Below, piece after piece: positions 18,980 to 28,694 of a DNA stretch of 64,000 nt. This DNA comes from Speluncibacter jeojiensis. Its GTDB lineage: Bacteria; Actinomycetota; Actinomycetes; Mycobacteriales; Mycobacteriaceae. The notes below the pieces were generated by a model, which did no database searches, was not told the origin of the DNA, and saw only the letters and a list, made by a program, of their open reading frames with translations. Every line of letters starts with the position of its first letter. Within the stretch, counting starts at the first letter, position 1. A program made the position numbers and the translations under genes. Location of the stretch: assembly GCF_029589495.1 (NCBI RefSeq), contig NZ_JAAIVF010000001.1, positions 124,001 to 188,000 of the forward strand. Reading direction: 5' to 3'.

Positions 18980-19687
18980 TTAGGAGGATCCGAAGGGCAG
19001 GCCGCTCGACCCGGTGCCGCCCGTCGTGCCGCCGCCCGGAGTGGTGCCGCCACCGGGATTCGTCCCGCCACCCGGCGACGTCGGCACCGTCACGGTGACG
19101 AACACGCCCATCGGATTGAAGCTCTGCGTCCCCGTCCAGGTGTTGACCTTGAAGGTGACCCCGCTGTCGAAGGTGCCCGCGGTGGCGTTGGCCGGCACCG
19201 TGTAGCTGACCTCGAGTGTCAACTGCTTGGCGCTGCCGCCGAGCGGCTTCGACACGATCCAGCCGCCGGGGTTCGACACCGACACCGCGCCGCTGGCCGG
19301 GTCGACAGTCGCGGTCACCGGGTCGGTCTGCATGCCGCCGCTGACGTGATAGGCGGTGACCTTGGCGCTGGACGGCACGTAGGTGAACCCGGCCGGCGCC
19401 ACGTCGGTGATCGCGCTGACGTAGCGGTCGACGATGCTGGTCACAGAGAACACCGTCTTGTAGGTGACGGTGTCGCCGGGCTTGAGCGCCGCGTTGCCCT
19501 CGACGCTCTTGGTGACGGAGATGTTGTCGACGGTCTTGGTCGCCGACGTGGCGGGCGTGGTGGTGCCCGCGGCGGGCACCAGCCCGACGGTCGGGGCGGC
19601 GACGGCGGTGCCGATCCCGACACCGCCCGCGATCAGGGCCGCTGCCGCGGCGACGGTGGTGGCGCGGCGGGCCAAGGTGCTTCTCAT
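18980..19687 (-). CDS. Secreted DUF11-like protein with Gly/Pro-rich tail
   Basis: A 235-residue exported protein. ATG 19687 opens a clear signal peptide (MRSTLARRATTVAAAAALIAG, cleaved near VAAAPT). The body reads as one immunoglobulin-like repeat of the DUF11/conserved-repeat type: ISVTKSVEGNAALKPGDTVTYKTVF, ITDVAPAGFTYVPSSAKV, LEVSYTVPANATAGTFDSGVTF. It ends in a low-complexity tail of PGGGT repeats (about 206-228), likely a flexible spacer. No sortase motif or lipobox. Probably a cell-envelope or secreted structural protein; no specific function can be given. The frame extends to 19804 without similarity. Confidence 0.75.
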   Translation of the reverse strand: MRSTLARRATTVAAAAALIAGGVGIGTAVAAPTVGLVPAAGTTTPATSATKTVDNISVTKSVEGNAALKPGDTVTYKTVFSVTSIVDRYVSAITDVAPAGFTYVPSSAKVTAYHVSGGMQTDPVTATVDPASGAVSVSNPGGWIVSKPLGGSAKQLTLEVSYTVPANATAGTFDSGVTFKVNTWTGTQSFNPMGVFVTVTVPTSPGGGTNPGGGTTPGGGTTGGTGSSGLPFGSS

Positions 19688-19787
19688 GCGGTTCTCCAGG
19701 ATCGTCCGGGTGTAGCCCGAATTTCTACCAGACGACCGCACGTCACCACGACCGTTCTGACGCCGGTGGTGGTCACCCACAAAGCAC

Positions 19788-19823
19788 GCTCGAACCGCCC
19801 ACAACAGGGCCGGCGGTTCGAGC
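19788..19823 (-). terminator. Terminator after the DUF2252 gene
   Basis: Perfect 12-bp inverted repeat (GCTCGAACCGCC / GGCGGTTCGAGC) separated by 12 bases, eight bases past the DUF2252 stop, with a T-containing stretch following on the minus strand. Confidence 0.75.
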
Positions 19824-19830
19824 GCTGCGG

Positions 19831-21201
19831 CTACTTGCCCGGCCAGCCCTCGGTCGAGGGCACCGAACCGTCCGCAACCGCGGTCGCCAATCGGGCGTGG
19901 TCGCGTTCGTTCTGATCGGCGTAGGCGAACGCGAAGGCGGTGAGCACCTCCTCGACCCGGGCCGACTTGCCGAGATAGTCGTTGATCGCCGCGGCGTCGC
20001 CGCTGCGCGCGTGCGCCCGTGCCAGCACATGTCCGCAGGCCGACGCGAACTGCGGCAGCCGTCCCGCGATCATGTCGCCGGTGGGGATGACCTTGCCGTC
20101 GCGGAACTGGCGCACGTAGAAGTCGCGCCCGGCGATGGAGGTCCAGCCGACGAACATGTCGGTGGCGCTCTGGATCATGCGCTGCCCCTGGATGACTCGG
20201 GCACCGTGGGCGTCGTAGGCGCTGACGCCGAGGAACTGCTCGTAGACCGAGGGGCCGGCCTGCTTGACCTGAAGGAAGAGCGGGTCACCTGTGCGCCGCT
20301 CCTCGAAGAGCGCGAGGTACACGCGCATCCCGACGCTGCCGACGCCGACGACCTGCTGCACCGCGTCGACCAGATCGAACCGCGTGAGCAGGTTCGCGAC
20401 GTGGTCGGGCACCGAGGCGTGGTAACCGCGGATGATCTCCTCGAGCTCTTCACCCTGGCCGGTCAGCACATGGGTGCGATACGGCGGCTCCTCGACGATC
20501 GAGGTGGACCCGTCGACCATCGTGGTCAGCTTCTTCGCAGCGGCCCGACTGGTCCGCTTGGTTGCGCGCTTCTCCACCATCCGATCGAGGTGGTGATCGT
20601 CGTCGGTCGCCGTGTAGGCGATCAACTTGTCCGTGTCGATCCGGTCGTACCAGATGTCGAGCTCGGGCCACTGCGCGTAGGTACCGATCCATTCTCGGTA
20701 GCCGCGGTAGCCCTGCCGCACCGCCTCGGCAGCACGGTCCGCCGGCAGGTTGTTCGCGCGTGCCAACACCACCAGCGACACCAGGAAGCGCTTGACATCC
20801 CACTCGAACGGTCCGGGCAGGGTCTCGTCGAAGTCGCGCAGGTCGAACGCGAGGTTGCGTTCGGGCGTGTTCCACAGACCGAAGTTCAACACATGCGCGT
20901 CACCGCAGAGCTGCACGTTGATCCCGGTGTGCGGGGCTGATGCGAGGTCGGCCGCCATCACCGCCGCCGCGCCCCGGTAGTACGTCCAGGGTGAGGCCGC
21001 CATCCGCCCGTGCCGCAGCGCCAGCAACTGCGGGTCACGGATCTCGTTCTGCGCCAGGATGGTCTGCAGCGCATCGTGCCCGCGGGTGGCCGGGTTCCAC
21101 TCCCCCAGCGCACGCCGCGGGACCACCTTGCGACTCGCCCTCCCGGGTTCGACTGCCCCACTCGACTTCTCGGAGTTCGCTTCGATCTGTTCCGCGGTCA
21201 T
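19831..21201 (-). CDS. DUF2252-family protein (kinase-like fold)
   Basis: A 456-residue DUF2252 protein, common in actinobacteria. Family marks are RGHDALQTILAQNEIRDPQLLALRHGRMAASPWTYYRGAA (start), INVQLCGDAHVLNFGLWNTPERNLAFDLRDFDETLPGPFEWDVKR (active-site-like GDAHxxNFG and DLRDFDE), VGVGSVGMRVY and the C-terminal FYVRQFRDGK. The GDxHxxN and D-x-D arrangement resembles aminoglycoside-phosphotransferase folds, but no substrate is known. The start ATG follows GGGAG, which lies in a small hairpin (21202-21219). It is directly downstream of nrdF, 34 bases away, so it might be read through from the nrd operon. Confidence 0.87.
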   Translation of the reverse strand: MTAEQIEANSEKSSGAVEPGRASRKVVPRRALGEWNPATRGHDALQTILAQNEIRDPQLLALRHGRMAASPWTYYRGAAAVMAADLASAPHTGINVQLCGDAHVLNFGLWNTPERNLAFDLRDFDETLPGPFEWDVKRFLVSLVVLARANNLPADRAAEAVRQGYRGYREWIGTYAQWPELDIWYDRIDTDKLIAYTATDDDHHLDRMVEKRATKRTSRAAAKKLTTMVDGSTSIVEEPPYRTHVLTGQGEELEEIIRGYHASVPDHVANLLTRFDLVDAVQQVVGVGSVGMRVYLALFEERRTGDPLFLQVKQAGPSVYEQFLGVSAYDAHGARVIQGQRMIQSATDMFVGWTSIAGRDFYVRQFRDGKVIPTGDMIAGRLPQFASACGHVLARAHARSGDAAAINDYLGKSARVEEVLTAFAFAYADQNERDHARLATAVADGSVPSTEGWPGK

Positions 21202-21235
21202 GCGGGAATTATCTCCCGCCGCCTTCCGGCCGATT

Positions 21236-23004
<1,769 letters not shown>

Positions 23005-23033
23005 TCCCCATACTCAGAGGTTATGGCTCGGAA

Positions 23034-25193
23034 TCACAACATGCAGCTGACGCAGTTTTCCACCTCAGTGCCTTCGAGGGCCAGCTGCCGCAGGCGGATG
23101 TAGTACAGCGTCTTGATGCCCTTGCGCCAGGCGTAGATCTGCGCCTTGTTCAGGTCGCGGGTGGTGACCGTGTCCTTGAAGAACAGCGTCAGCGACAGGC
23201 CCTGGTCCACGTGCTGGGTGGCCGCGGCGTAGGTGTCGATGATCTTCTCGTACCCGATCTCGTAGGCATCCTGGTAGTAGTCCAGGTTGTCGTTGGTCAG
23301 GTACGGGGCCGGGTAGTAGACGCGGCCGATCTTGCCCTCCTTGCGGATCTCGATCCGCGACGCGACCGGGTGGATCGAGCTGGTCGAGTTGTTGATGTAC
23401 GAGATCGACCCGGTCGGCGGGACGGCCTGCAGGTTCTGGTTGTAGATGCCGTGCTGCTGCACCGACGCCTTGAGCTCGCGCCAGTCGTCCTGGGTCGGGA
23501 TGTGCACGCCGGCGTCCACGAACAGTTGACGCACCTTGTCGGTCGTCGGCTCCCACACCTGCTCGGTGTACTTGTCGAAGTACTCACCCGAGGCGTACTT
23601 CGACTCGGGGAAGCCGGCGAAGTAGGAGCCGCGCTCCTGGGCGATCTGGTTCGATGCCCGGATCGCATGGAACACCACCGTGTAGAAGTAGATGTTCGTG
23701 AAGTCGATGCCCTCGTCGGACCCGTAGTGGATCCGCTCGCGGGCCAGGTAGCCGTGCAGGTTCATCTGGCCCAGGCCGATCGCGTGACCCTCGTCGTTGG
23801 CGCGCTTGATCGAGGGCACCGAGTCGATGGCGGTCTGGTCGGCGACCGCGGTCAGCGCGCGGATGGACACCTCGATGGTCTGCGCGAGGTCGGGCGAGTC
23901 CATCGTCTTGGCGATGTTGAGCGAGCCGAGGTTGCACGAGATGTCCTTGCCGATGTGGCTGTAGGACAGGTCGTCGTTGAACGTCGACGGGGTCGAGACC
24001 TGCAGGATCTCCGAGCACAGGTTCGAGTGCGTCACCTTGCCGGCGATGGGGTTCGCGCGGTTCACCGTGTCCTCGAACATGATGTACGGGTAGCCCGACT
24101 CGAACTGCAGCTCGGCGATGGTCTGGAAGAACTGGCGCGCCTTGATCTTCGACTTGCGGATCCGCTTGTCGTCGACCATCTCGTAGTACTTCTCGGTGAC
24201 GTTGATGTCCGCGAACGGCACCCCGTAGACGCGCTCGACGTCGTACGGCGAGAACAGGTACATGTCCTCGTTCTTCTTCGCCAGCTCAAAAGTGATGTCG
24301 GGGATGACCACACCGAGCGAGAGCGTCTTGATGCGGATCTTCTCGTCCGCGTTCTCGCGCTTGGTGTCGAGGAAGCGGTAGATGTCCGGGTGGTGCGCGT
24401 GCAGATACACCGCACCGGCGCCCTGACGCGCACCGAGCTGGTTGGCGTAGGAGAACGAGTCCTCGAGCAGCTTCATGATCGGGATGACGCCCGACGACTG
24501 GTTCTCGATCTTCTTGATCGGGGCGCCGTGCTCACGAATGTTGCTGAGCAGCAGCGCGACCCCACCGCCGCGCTTGGACAGCTGCAGCGCCGAGTTGATC
24601 GAGCGGCCGATCGACTCCATGTTGTCCTCGATGCGCAGCAGGAAGCAGGACACCGGCTCGCCGCGCTGCTTTTTGCCCGAGTTGAGGAACGTCGGCGTCG
24701 CCGGCTGGAAGCGGCCGGAGATGATCTCCTCGACCAGCTGCATGGCCAGGGCCTCGTCGCCGGCGGCCAAGGTCAGCGCCACCATGCAGACGCGCTCCTC
24801 GAACCGCTCCAGGTAGCGCTTGCCGTCGAAGGTCTTGAGCGTGTACGAGGTGTAGTACTTGAACGCGCCGAGGAACGTCGGGAAGCGGAACTTCTTCGAG
24901 TACGCGAAGTCGATCAGGCTCTTGACGAAGTTGCGCGTGTACTGGTCGAGAACCTCACGCTCGTAGTAGTTCTCCTGGATCAGGTAGTCGAGCTTCTCGT
25001 CCAGGTTGTGGAAGAAGACGGTGTTCTGGTTGACGTGCTGCAGGAAGTACTGGTTCGCCGCCTCACGGTCCTTCTCGAACTGGATCTCCCCGTTCGGACC
25101 GTAGAGGTTGAGCATCGCGTTCAGTGCGTGGTAATCGAGCTCCTCGTCCGCTGCGTCGACGCGCGGGACGGTCTCGGTGATGGTCGGTGCCAC
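23034..25193 (-). CDS. nrdE: Class Ib ribonucleoside-diphosphate reductase alpha subunit
   Basis: Catalytic subunit that reduces ribonucleoside diphosphates to deoxy forms. The 719 residues are full length and contain no intein. Visible landmarks: [18 protein letters not shown] (active-site cysteine of the redox pair), [22 protein letters not shown], the mid-protein NLCSEI motif, ISCNLGSLN with the second redox cysteine, and the C-terminal thioredoxin-type pair CVSCML that is re-reduced by NrdH. The ATP-cone of class Ia enzymes is absent, as expected for NrdE. The start is GTG 25193 with GGGAGAG upstream, inside the 3' end of nrdI. Confidence 0.97.
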   Translation of the reverse strand: MAPTITETVPRVDAADEELDYHALNAMLNLYGPNGEIQFEKDREAANQYFLQHVNQNTVFFHNLDEKLDYLIQENYYEREVLDQYTRNFVKSLIDFAYSKKFRFPTFLGAFKYYTSYTLKTFDGKRYLERFEERVCMVALTLAAGDEALAMQLVEEIISGRFQPATPTFLNSGKKQRGEPVSCFLLRIEDNMESIGRSINSALQLSKRGGGVALLLSNIREHGAPIKKIENQSSGVIPIMKLLEDSFSYANQLGARQGAGAVYLHAHHPDIYRFLDTKRENADEKIRIKTLSLGVVIPDITFELAKKNEDMYLFSPYDVERVYGVPFADINVTEKYYEMVDDKRIRKSKIKARQFFQTIAELQFESGYPYIMFEDTVNRANPIAGKVTHSNLCSEILQVSTPSTFNDDLSYSHIGKDISCNLGSLNIAKTMDSPDLAQTIEVSIRALTAVADQTAIDSVPSIKRANDEGHAIGLGQMNLHGYLARERIHYGSDEGIDFTNIYFYTVVFHAIRASNQIAQERGSYFAGFPESKYASGEYFDKYTEQVWEPTTDKVRQLFVDAGVHIPTQDDWRELKASVQQHGIYNQNLQAVPPTGSISYINNSTSSIHPVASRIEIRKEGKIGRVYYPAPYLTNDNLDYYQDAYEIGYEKIIDTYAAATQHVDQGLSLTLFFKDTVTTRDLNKAQIYAWRKGIKTLYYIRLRQLALEGTEVENCVSCML

Positions 25194-25615
25194 TGCTCAC
25201 TCTCCCAGAATTCAGTCAAACCGGCACGGACGCGGGCGACGTCCTCCGGGGTTCCCATCAGTTCGAAGCGGTACAGGTACGGGACCTGACACTTCTGCGA
25301 GATCACGTTCCCCGCAAAGCAATACGAGTCACCGAAGTTGGTGTTGCCTGCTGCGATGACGGCGCGGATCAGTGATCGGTTGTGTGTGTTGTTCAGGAAT
25401 CGGATGACCTGCCGGGGCACATACCTGGTGTCCCGCCCCGTGATCGTCGTCCCCCCGCCGTAGGTGGGGAGGATCAACACATAGGGCTCGTCGACCACGA
25501 ACGTCTCGTCGGGGTCGTGCAGCGGGATCCGGGCGGCCGGCAGGCCGAGTCGCTCGACGAACCGGTGGGTGTTGCCCGACACGCTGGAGAAGTAGACCAG
25601 CGAGGCCATGGGCAA
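25121..25615 (-). CDS. nrdI: Flavodoxin-like NrdI
   Basis: FMN protein that supplies the oxidant needed to assemble the Mn-tyrosyl radical cofactor of NrdF. The 164 residues begin [23 protein letters not shown], with the phosphate-binding loop SSVSGNT, then PTYGGGT and the [13 protein letters not shown] segment around the flavin. Start is 25615, or two codons later. Its 3' end overlaps nrdE by 73 bases in another frame, giving a Ser/Arg/Thr-rich tail of about 22 residues that is unlikely to be structured. Its presence with mntH elsewhere in the window fits a Mn-loaded NrdF. Confidence 0.94.
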   Translation of the reverse strand: MPMASLVYFSSVSGNTHRFVERLGLPAARIPLHDPDETFVVDEPYVLILPTYGGGTTITGRDTRYVPRQVIRFLNNTHNRSLIRAVIAAGNTNFGDSYCFAGNVISQKCQVPYLYRFELMGTPEDVARVRAGLTEFWESEQWHRPSPRPSRASTQRTRSSITTH

Positions 25616-25690
25616 CTCACCTCCGTGACGATTCGTCCAGTGATTCTCCGGCGGCGATTCCTCCGTCGGTTCCGTCGGCTCGGGGCGGCC

Positions 25691-25924
25691 TCAGGCGGCG
25701 GTGACGGTCAGGCTCTTGATGCGGTCCGGACGGAAGCCCGACCAGTGCTCGTCACCGGCGACCACGACCGGCGCCTGCAGGTACCCCAGCGCCATCACGT
25801 AGTCGCGGGCCTCGTCGTCCTCGGTGATGTCGACGACCCGGTACTCGATCCCCTGCTTGTCGAGGGCCTTGTAGGTGGCGTTGCACTGGACGCAGGCGGG
25901 CTTCGTGTAGACGGTGATGCTCAT
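25691..25924 (-). CDS. nrdH: Glutaredoxin-like NrdH redoxin
   Basis: Small thioredoxin-fold electron donor to NrdE, reduced by thioredoxin reductase. The 77-residue protein reads MSITVYTKPACVQCNATYKAL, with the redox CVQC motif, and ends with the WSGFRPDRIKSL segment that defines NrdH. ATG 25924 is preceded by an AAAGAGG ribosome-binding-like sequence. The frame is open upstream but loses similarity there. It is the first gene of nrdH-nrdI-nrdE-(endonuclease)-nrdF, with the probable operon promoter and NrdR sites further upstream. Confidence 0.95.
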   Translation of the reverse strand: MSITVYTKPACVQCNATYKALDKQGIEYRVVDITEDDEARDYVMALGYLQAPVVVAGDEHWSGFRPDRIKSLTVTAA

Positions 25925-26340
25925 CTCGCGAGTACCTCTTTCCGTGGCCGGCGACGGCCCGATGCGGGGATGGACAGGGTGACGGATCTGGGGTGTGCCG
26001 GAAGGTGGACCAGCGCGGCGATCCCGCGCTTCCGACACCCCGAGCGGACCGTTCGGGACAATCCCTCCCCTGGTGGCCTCTCGGTAGGCAAGACACTACA
26101 CCTTGTGGCCGATTCCGGAGGAATCCCCAGTATTTGTGAGTGACACGGGTGAAATTCCCAGGTCGCGACTCCTCGCGGCGGCCGGAATCGGGCAAAGCGG
26201 AGCCGCGAACAGCGCATCCAGTCGGGTGTTCTCCATCACCACCGACGACTCCCCCGTGCGTCCCCTGCGAGTCCACCGAAACCCGACCTCGCTGTCGGTG
26301 CGCTGGGTCACACTTGGGGGACCGAGCGAGGGAGACGAGC
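25925..26340. other. Divergent control region between nrdH and the WS/DGAT operon
   Basis: A 416-base non-coding stretch between divergent operons. It contains the paired NrdR-like boxes at 26093-26139 and should carry the promoters for nrdHIE-F (leftward) and the lipid operon (rightward). The rightward frame is open through it but has no protein-like character, so I do not extend the WS/DGAT gene into it. Nothing else was recognised. Confidence 0.6.
26093..26139 (-). promoter_or_regulatory. Paired NrdR-box-like sites upstream of nrdH
   Basis: ACACTACACCTTGTGG (26093-26108) matches the known NrdR box pattern ACAC-W-ATATAT-W-GTGT at 13 of 16 positions. A weaker second copy, TCCCCAGTATTTGTGA (26124-26139), begins exactly 31 bases later, the spacing at which NrdR boxes usually occur as pairs. 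They lie about 170 bases upstream of nrdH. NrdR represses RNR genes when dATP is abundant. Confidence 0.6.
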
Positions 26341-27825
26341 ATGGGCGACGGAAGTGCGGTGCCGGGGGTTCCACCCAGCGCCGTCGATGTCGACATCTCG
26401 GCCGTCGCCTGGGGTGCCGACCGCACCATGTCAGACCTCGAGACCGGCATGTGGCGGATGGAGGAGGCCGAGCCGCGGCTGCGCTCCCCCATCGTCGCGG
26501 TCGACGTGCTGGACCGGCCGCCGGACTGGGACCGGCTCGTACGCGCACACGAGTGGGCGTCCCACGTGGTCCCTCGCATCCGGATGCGGGTGGTGGAGCC
26601 GGCGCTACCGCTGGCCAACCCGGTCTTCGCCGTCGATCCGGAGTTCGACCTGGGTTTTCATCTGCGTCGTATCCGATTGCCCGAGCCGGCGACCTTCGAC
26701 CACGGGCTGCAGATCTGCCGCACTCTGGCCACCGAGCCCTTCGACCGGGCCCGACCGCCCTGGATCGCGATGCTCATCGAGGGGCTCGACGACGGCCGCG
26801 CCCTGTACATGGTCAAGACCCACCACAGCATGACCGACGGGCTCGGCGGCATCCAGTTGATGGCGCTGCTGCACAGCCGCCGCGCGGAACCCACGCCAGA
26901 CAAACCGGACCGCCTGCCACCGCCGCCCGAACAGCTCACGCCGGTGTCCGCACTGGGCAAGGGGATCGGCGAGGAGCTCGCGCGACTGCCCGGCCGGATC
27001 GGCGGGCTGATCCGCGATGCGGTCGGCGCCGCGACCACGGCCACGGCCAGCCCCGTGCAGGCCACCAAGGACGTCCTCGGCTATGCGAACTCGGTGCGGC
27101 GCATCGCGACTCCCCCCGCGACACACGGGTCCCCGCTGCTCGCCGGCCGCGGGCTCGGCCGCTGGTTCGGGGTGGTCGAGGTCGGCCTGCCGGAGTTGAA
27201 GAGGGCCGCGCACGCCGCCGGGTGCTCGGTCAACGACGCCTATCTGGCCGCACTGCTCGGCGCGTTCCGCCGCTATCACACCGCACACGGCCTCGAGGTC
27301 GACAGCATCCCGGTCGGCATGCCGGTCAGCCTGCGCACCGCCGCCGACGCCTCGGGCGGAAACCACTTCGCGGCGGGACGTTTCGCCGGACCGGCCGGCG
27401 ACCTCGAACCGGCCGAGCGGATGCGGCAGGTCCGCGCCATCGTCCTCGGCCTGCGCGAGGAACCCGCCCTGGACGTGATCGACCTCGCCGCGCCGTTGCT
27501 GTCCCGGCTGCCCAGCCGTGCGCTCGCCGGCTGGTACCTGTCTCAGTCCTCGGGCCTGGATCTGCAGGCCAGCAATGTCGCCGGCGTGCCTGTGCCGGTC
27601 TATCTGGCAGGCGCGCGCATCGAGCGGATGTTCCCGTTCGGGCCGGCCCCGGGTTGCGCGGTGATGGCCACGCTCATCTCCCACGTCGGTACCTGCTGCA
27701 TCGGCGTCAATCTGGACACCGCGGCCGTCACCGAGCCCGCACTGTTCATGACCTGTCTGCAGGAGGGACTCGACGAGGTCGTCGCCCTCGGCGGGCCCGG
27801 CAACGGAGAGGACGACACCCCATGA
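26341..27825 (+). CDS. Wax ester synthase/diacylglycerol acyltransferase
   Basis: Acyl-CoA-dependent enzyme of the WS/DGAT family that makes triacylglycerols or wax esters at the membrane. The 494 residues carry the catalytic HHxxxDG motif at 161-167 (HHSMTDG), the PFDRARPPW segment before it, GCSVNDAYLAAL and the late SNVAGVPVPVYLAGARI (family motif SNVPGP-like). ATG 26341 follows an AGGGAGACGAG ribosome site. It overlaps the next gene by ATGA (27822-27825), the first of four coupled genes for glycerolipid synthesis and turnover. M. tuberculosis has a comparable arrangement (Rv2482c-Rv2485c). Confidence 0.93.
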   Translation: MGDGSAVPGVPPSAVDVDISAVAWGADRTMSDLETGMWRMEEAEPRLRSPIVAVDVLDRPPDWDRLVRAHEWASHVVPRIRMRVVEPALPLANPVFAVDPEFDLGFHLRRIRLPEPATFDHGLQICRTLATEPFDRARPPWIAMLIEGLDDGRALYMVKTHHSMTDGLGGIQLMALLHSRRAEPTPDKPDRLPPPPEQLTPVSALGKGIGEELARLPGRIGGLIRDAVGAATTATASPVQATKDVLGYANSVRRIATPPATHGSPLLAGRGLGRWFGVVEVGLPELKRAAHAAGCSVNDAYLAALLGAFRRYHTAHGLEVDSIPVGMPVSLRTAADASGGNHFAAGRFAGPAGDLEPAERMRQVRAIVLGLREEPALDVIDLAAPLLSRLPSRALAGWYLSQSSGLDLQASNVAGVPVPVYLAGARIERMFPFGPAPGCAVMATLISHVGTCCIGVNLDTAAVTEPALFMTCLQEGLDEVVALGGPGNGEDDTP

Positions 27826-28694
27826 CCGGAACCCCCACCAGGACCGAGGGCACGCTCGCCGGCGTCGGCGGCATGCGTCTGCACTGGCAGCAGTGGACGC
27901 CTCCGTCGCCGCGCGGGTCGGTCGTGCTGGTACACGGCATGGGCGAGCACATCGGCCGCTACGACGAGGTCGTCGCCGCGCTGACCGAGCACGCGTTGGT
28001 GGTCACCGCCGCGGATCACCGCGGCCACGGGCGGTCGGACGGCCGGCGCGCGTACATCGACCGGATGGACAACCTCGTCGCCGACCTCGGCACGGTGGTC
28101 GACCTCGCGGCCTCCGCCCATCCCGGGCTGCCGCTGTTCCTGCTCGGGCACAGCCTCGGCGGACTTGTCGCCACCCTCTACGCCGTCGACCACCAGGACC
28201 GGTTGGCGGGCCTGGTGCTCAGCGGACCGCTCGCCGCGCTCGAGGCGGCCAACCCGGTGACCCGCGCGGTCGCCCGGGTGCTGTCCGCGACGGCGCCCAC
28301 ACTGCCGCTGGTCGGCGTCGACTCGGACCAGCTCAGCCACGACCCGGCAGTCGGGCCCGACTACCGCGACGACCCACTGGTGTATTCCGGCAAGCTCCCC
28401 GCCCGCACGGTCGGCGAGCTGGCCGCGGGAGTCTCCGAAGTCCAGGCTCGCGCAAGCACACTCACGATCCCGCTGCTGGTCCTGCACGGCCGGCAGGATG
28501 CGATCGTGCCGCCGGTCGGCTCCGCTGAACTACACGCCAAGGCGCGCTCCTCGGACAAACGCCGGATCGTCTACGACGGGATGTACCACGAGATCTTCAA
28601 CGAGGTCGACCGGAGCCGGGTGTTCGCCGACGTCACCGACTGGCTCGACGCGCACCTCGGCAAGGCCACGGCCGGCGAGCAGGGCGTGAGCTGA
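27822..28694 (+). CDS. Alpha/beta hydrolase, monoacylglycerol-lipase-like
   Basis: A 290-residue cytosolic serine hydrolase of the lysophospholipase/monoacylglycerol lipase type. It shows VVLVHGMGEHIGRY (oxyanion HG motif), DHRGHGRSDGRRAYI typical of MGLs, the nucleophile elbow LGHSLGG, the acid in LHGRQDAIVPP and the histidine in YHEIFNE. No signal peptide. Its ATG overlaps the WS/DGAT stop and its stop overlaps the plsB start (TGATG at 28692-28696). In this operon it may recycle acyl groups from monoacylglycerol, or provide intermediates for acyltransfer; this role is inferred from context. Confidence 0.9.
   Translation: MTGTPTRTEGTLAGVGGMRLHWQQWTPPSPRGSVVLVHGMGEHIGRYDEVVAALTEHALVVTAADHRGHGRSDGRRAYIDRMDNLVADLGTVVDLAASAHPGLPLFLLGHSLGGLVATLYAVDHQDRLAGLVLSGPLAALEAANPVTRAVARVLSATAPTLPLVGVDSDQLSHDPAVGPDYRDDPLVYSGKLPARTVGELAAGVSEVQARASTLTIPLLVLHGRQDAIVPPVGSAELHAKARSSDKRRIVYDGMYHEIFNEVDRSRVFADVTDWLDAHLGKATAGEQGVS

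Noticed and set aside
21202-21219. Small hairpin over the DUF2252 ribosome site
   Set aside because: GCGGGA/TCCCGC with a six-base loop is weak; it may affect translation but is too short to report as a regulatory element or an nrdF terminator.
23034-25193. Possible intein in nrdE
   Set aside because: RNR genes often carry inteins with homing endonucleases, but this NrdE is 719 residues with continuous family sequence, so the endonuclease-like gene is separate.
23211-25289. A 692-codon plus-strand frame across nrdE
   Set aside because: It is antisense to nrdE. The repeated Val/Asp/Leu/Arg content is a complement artefact.
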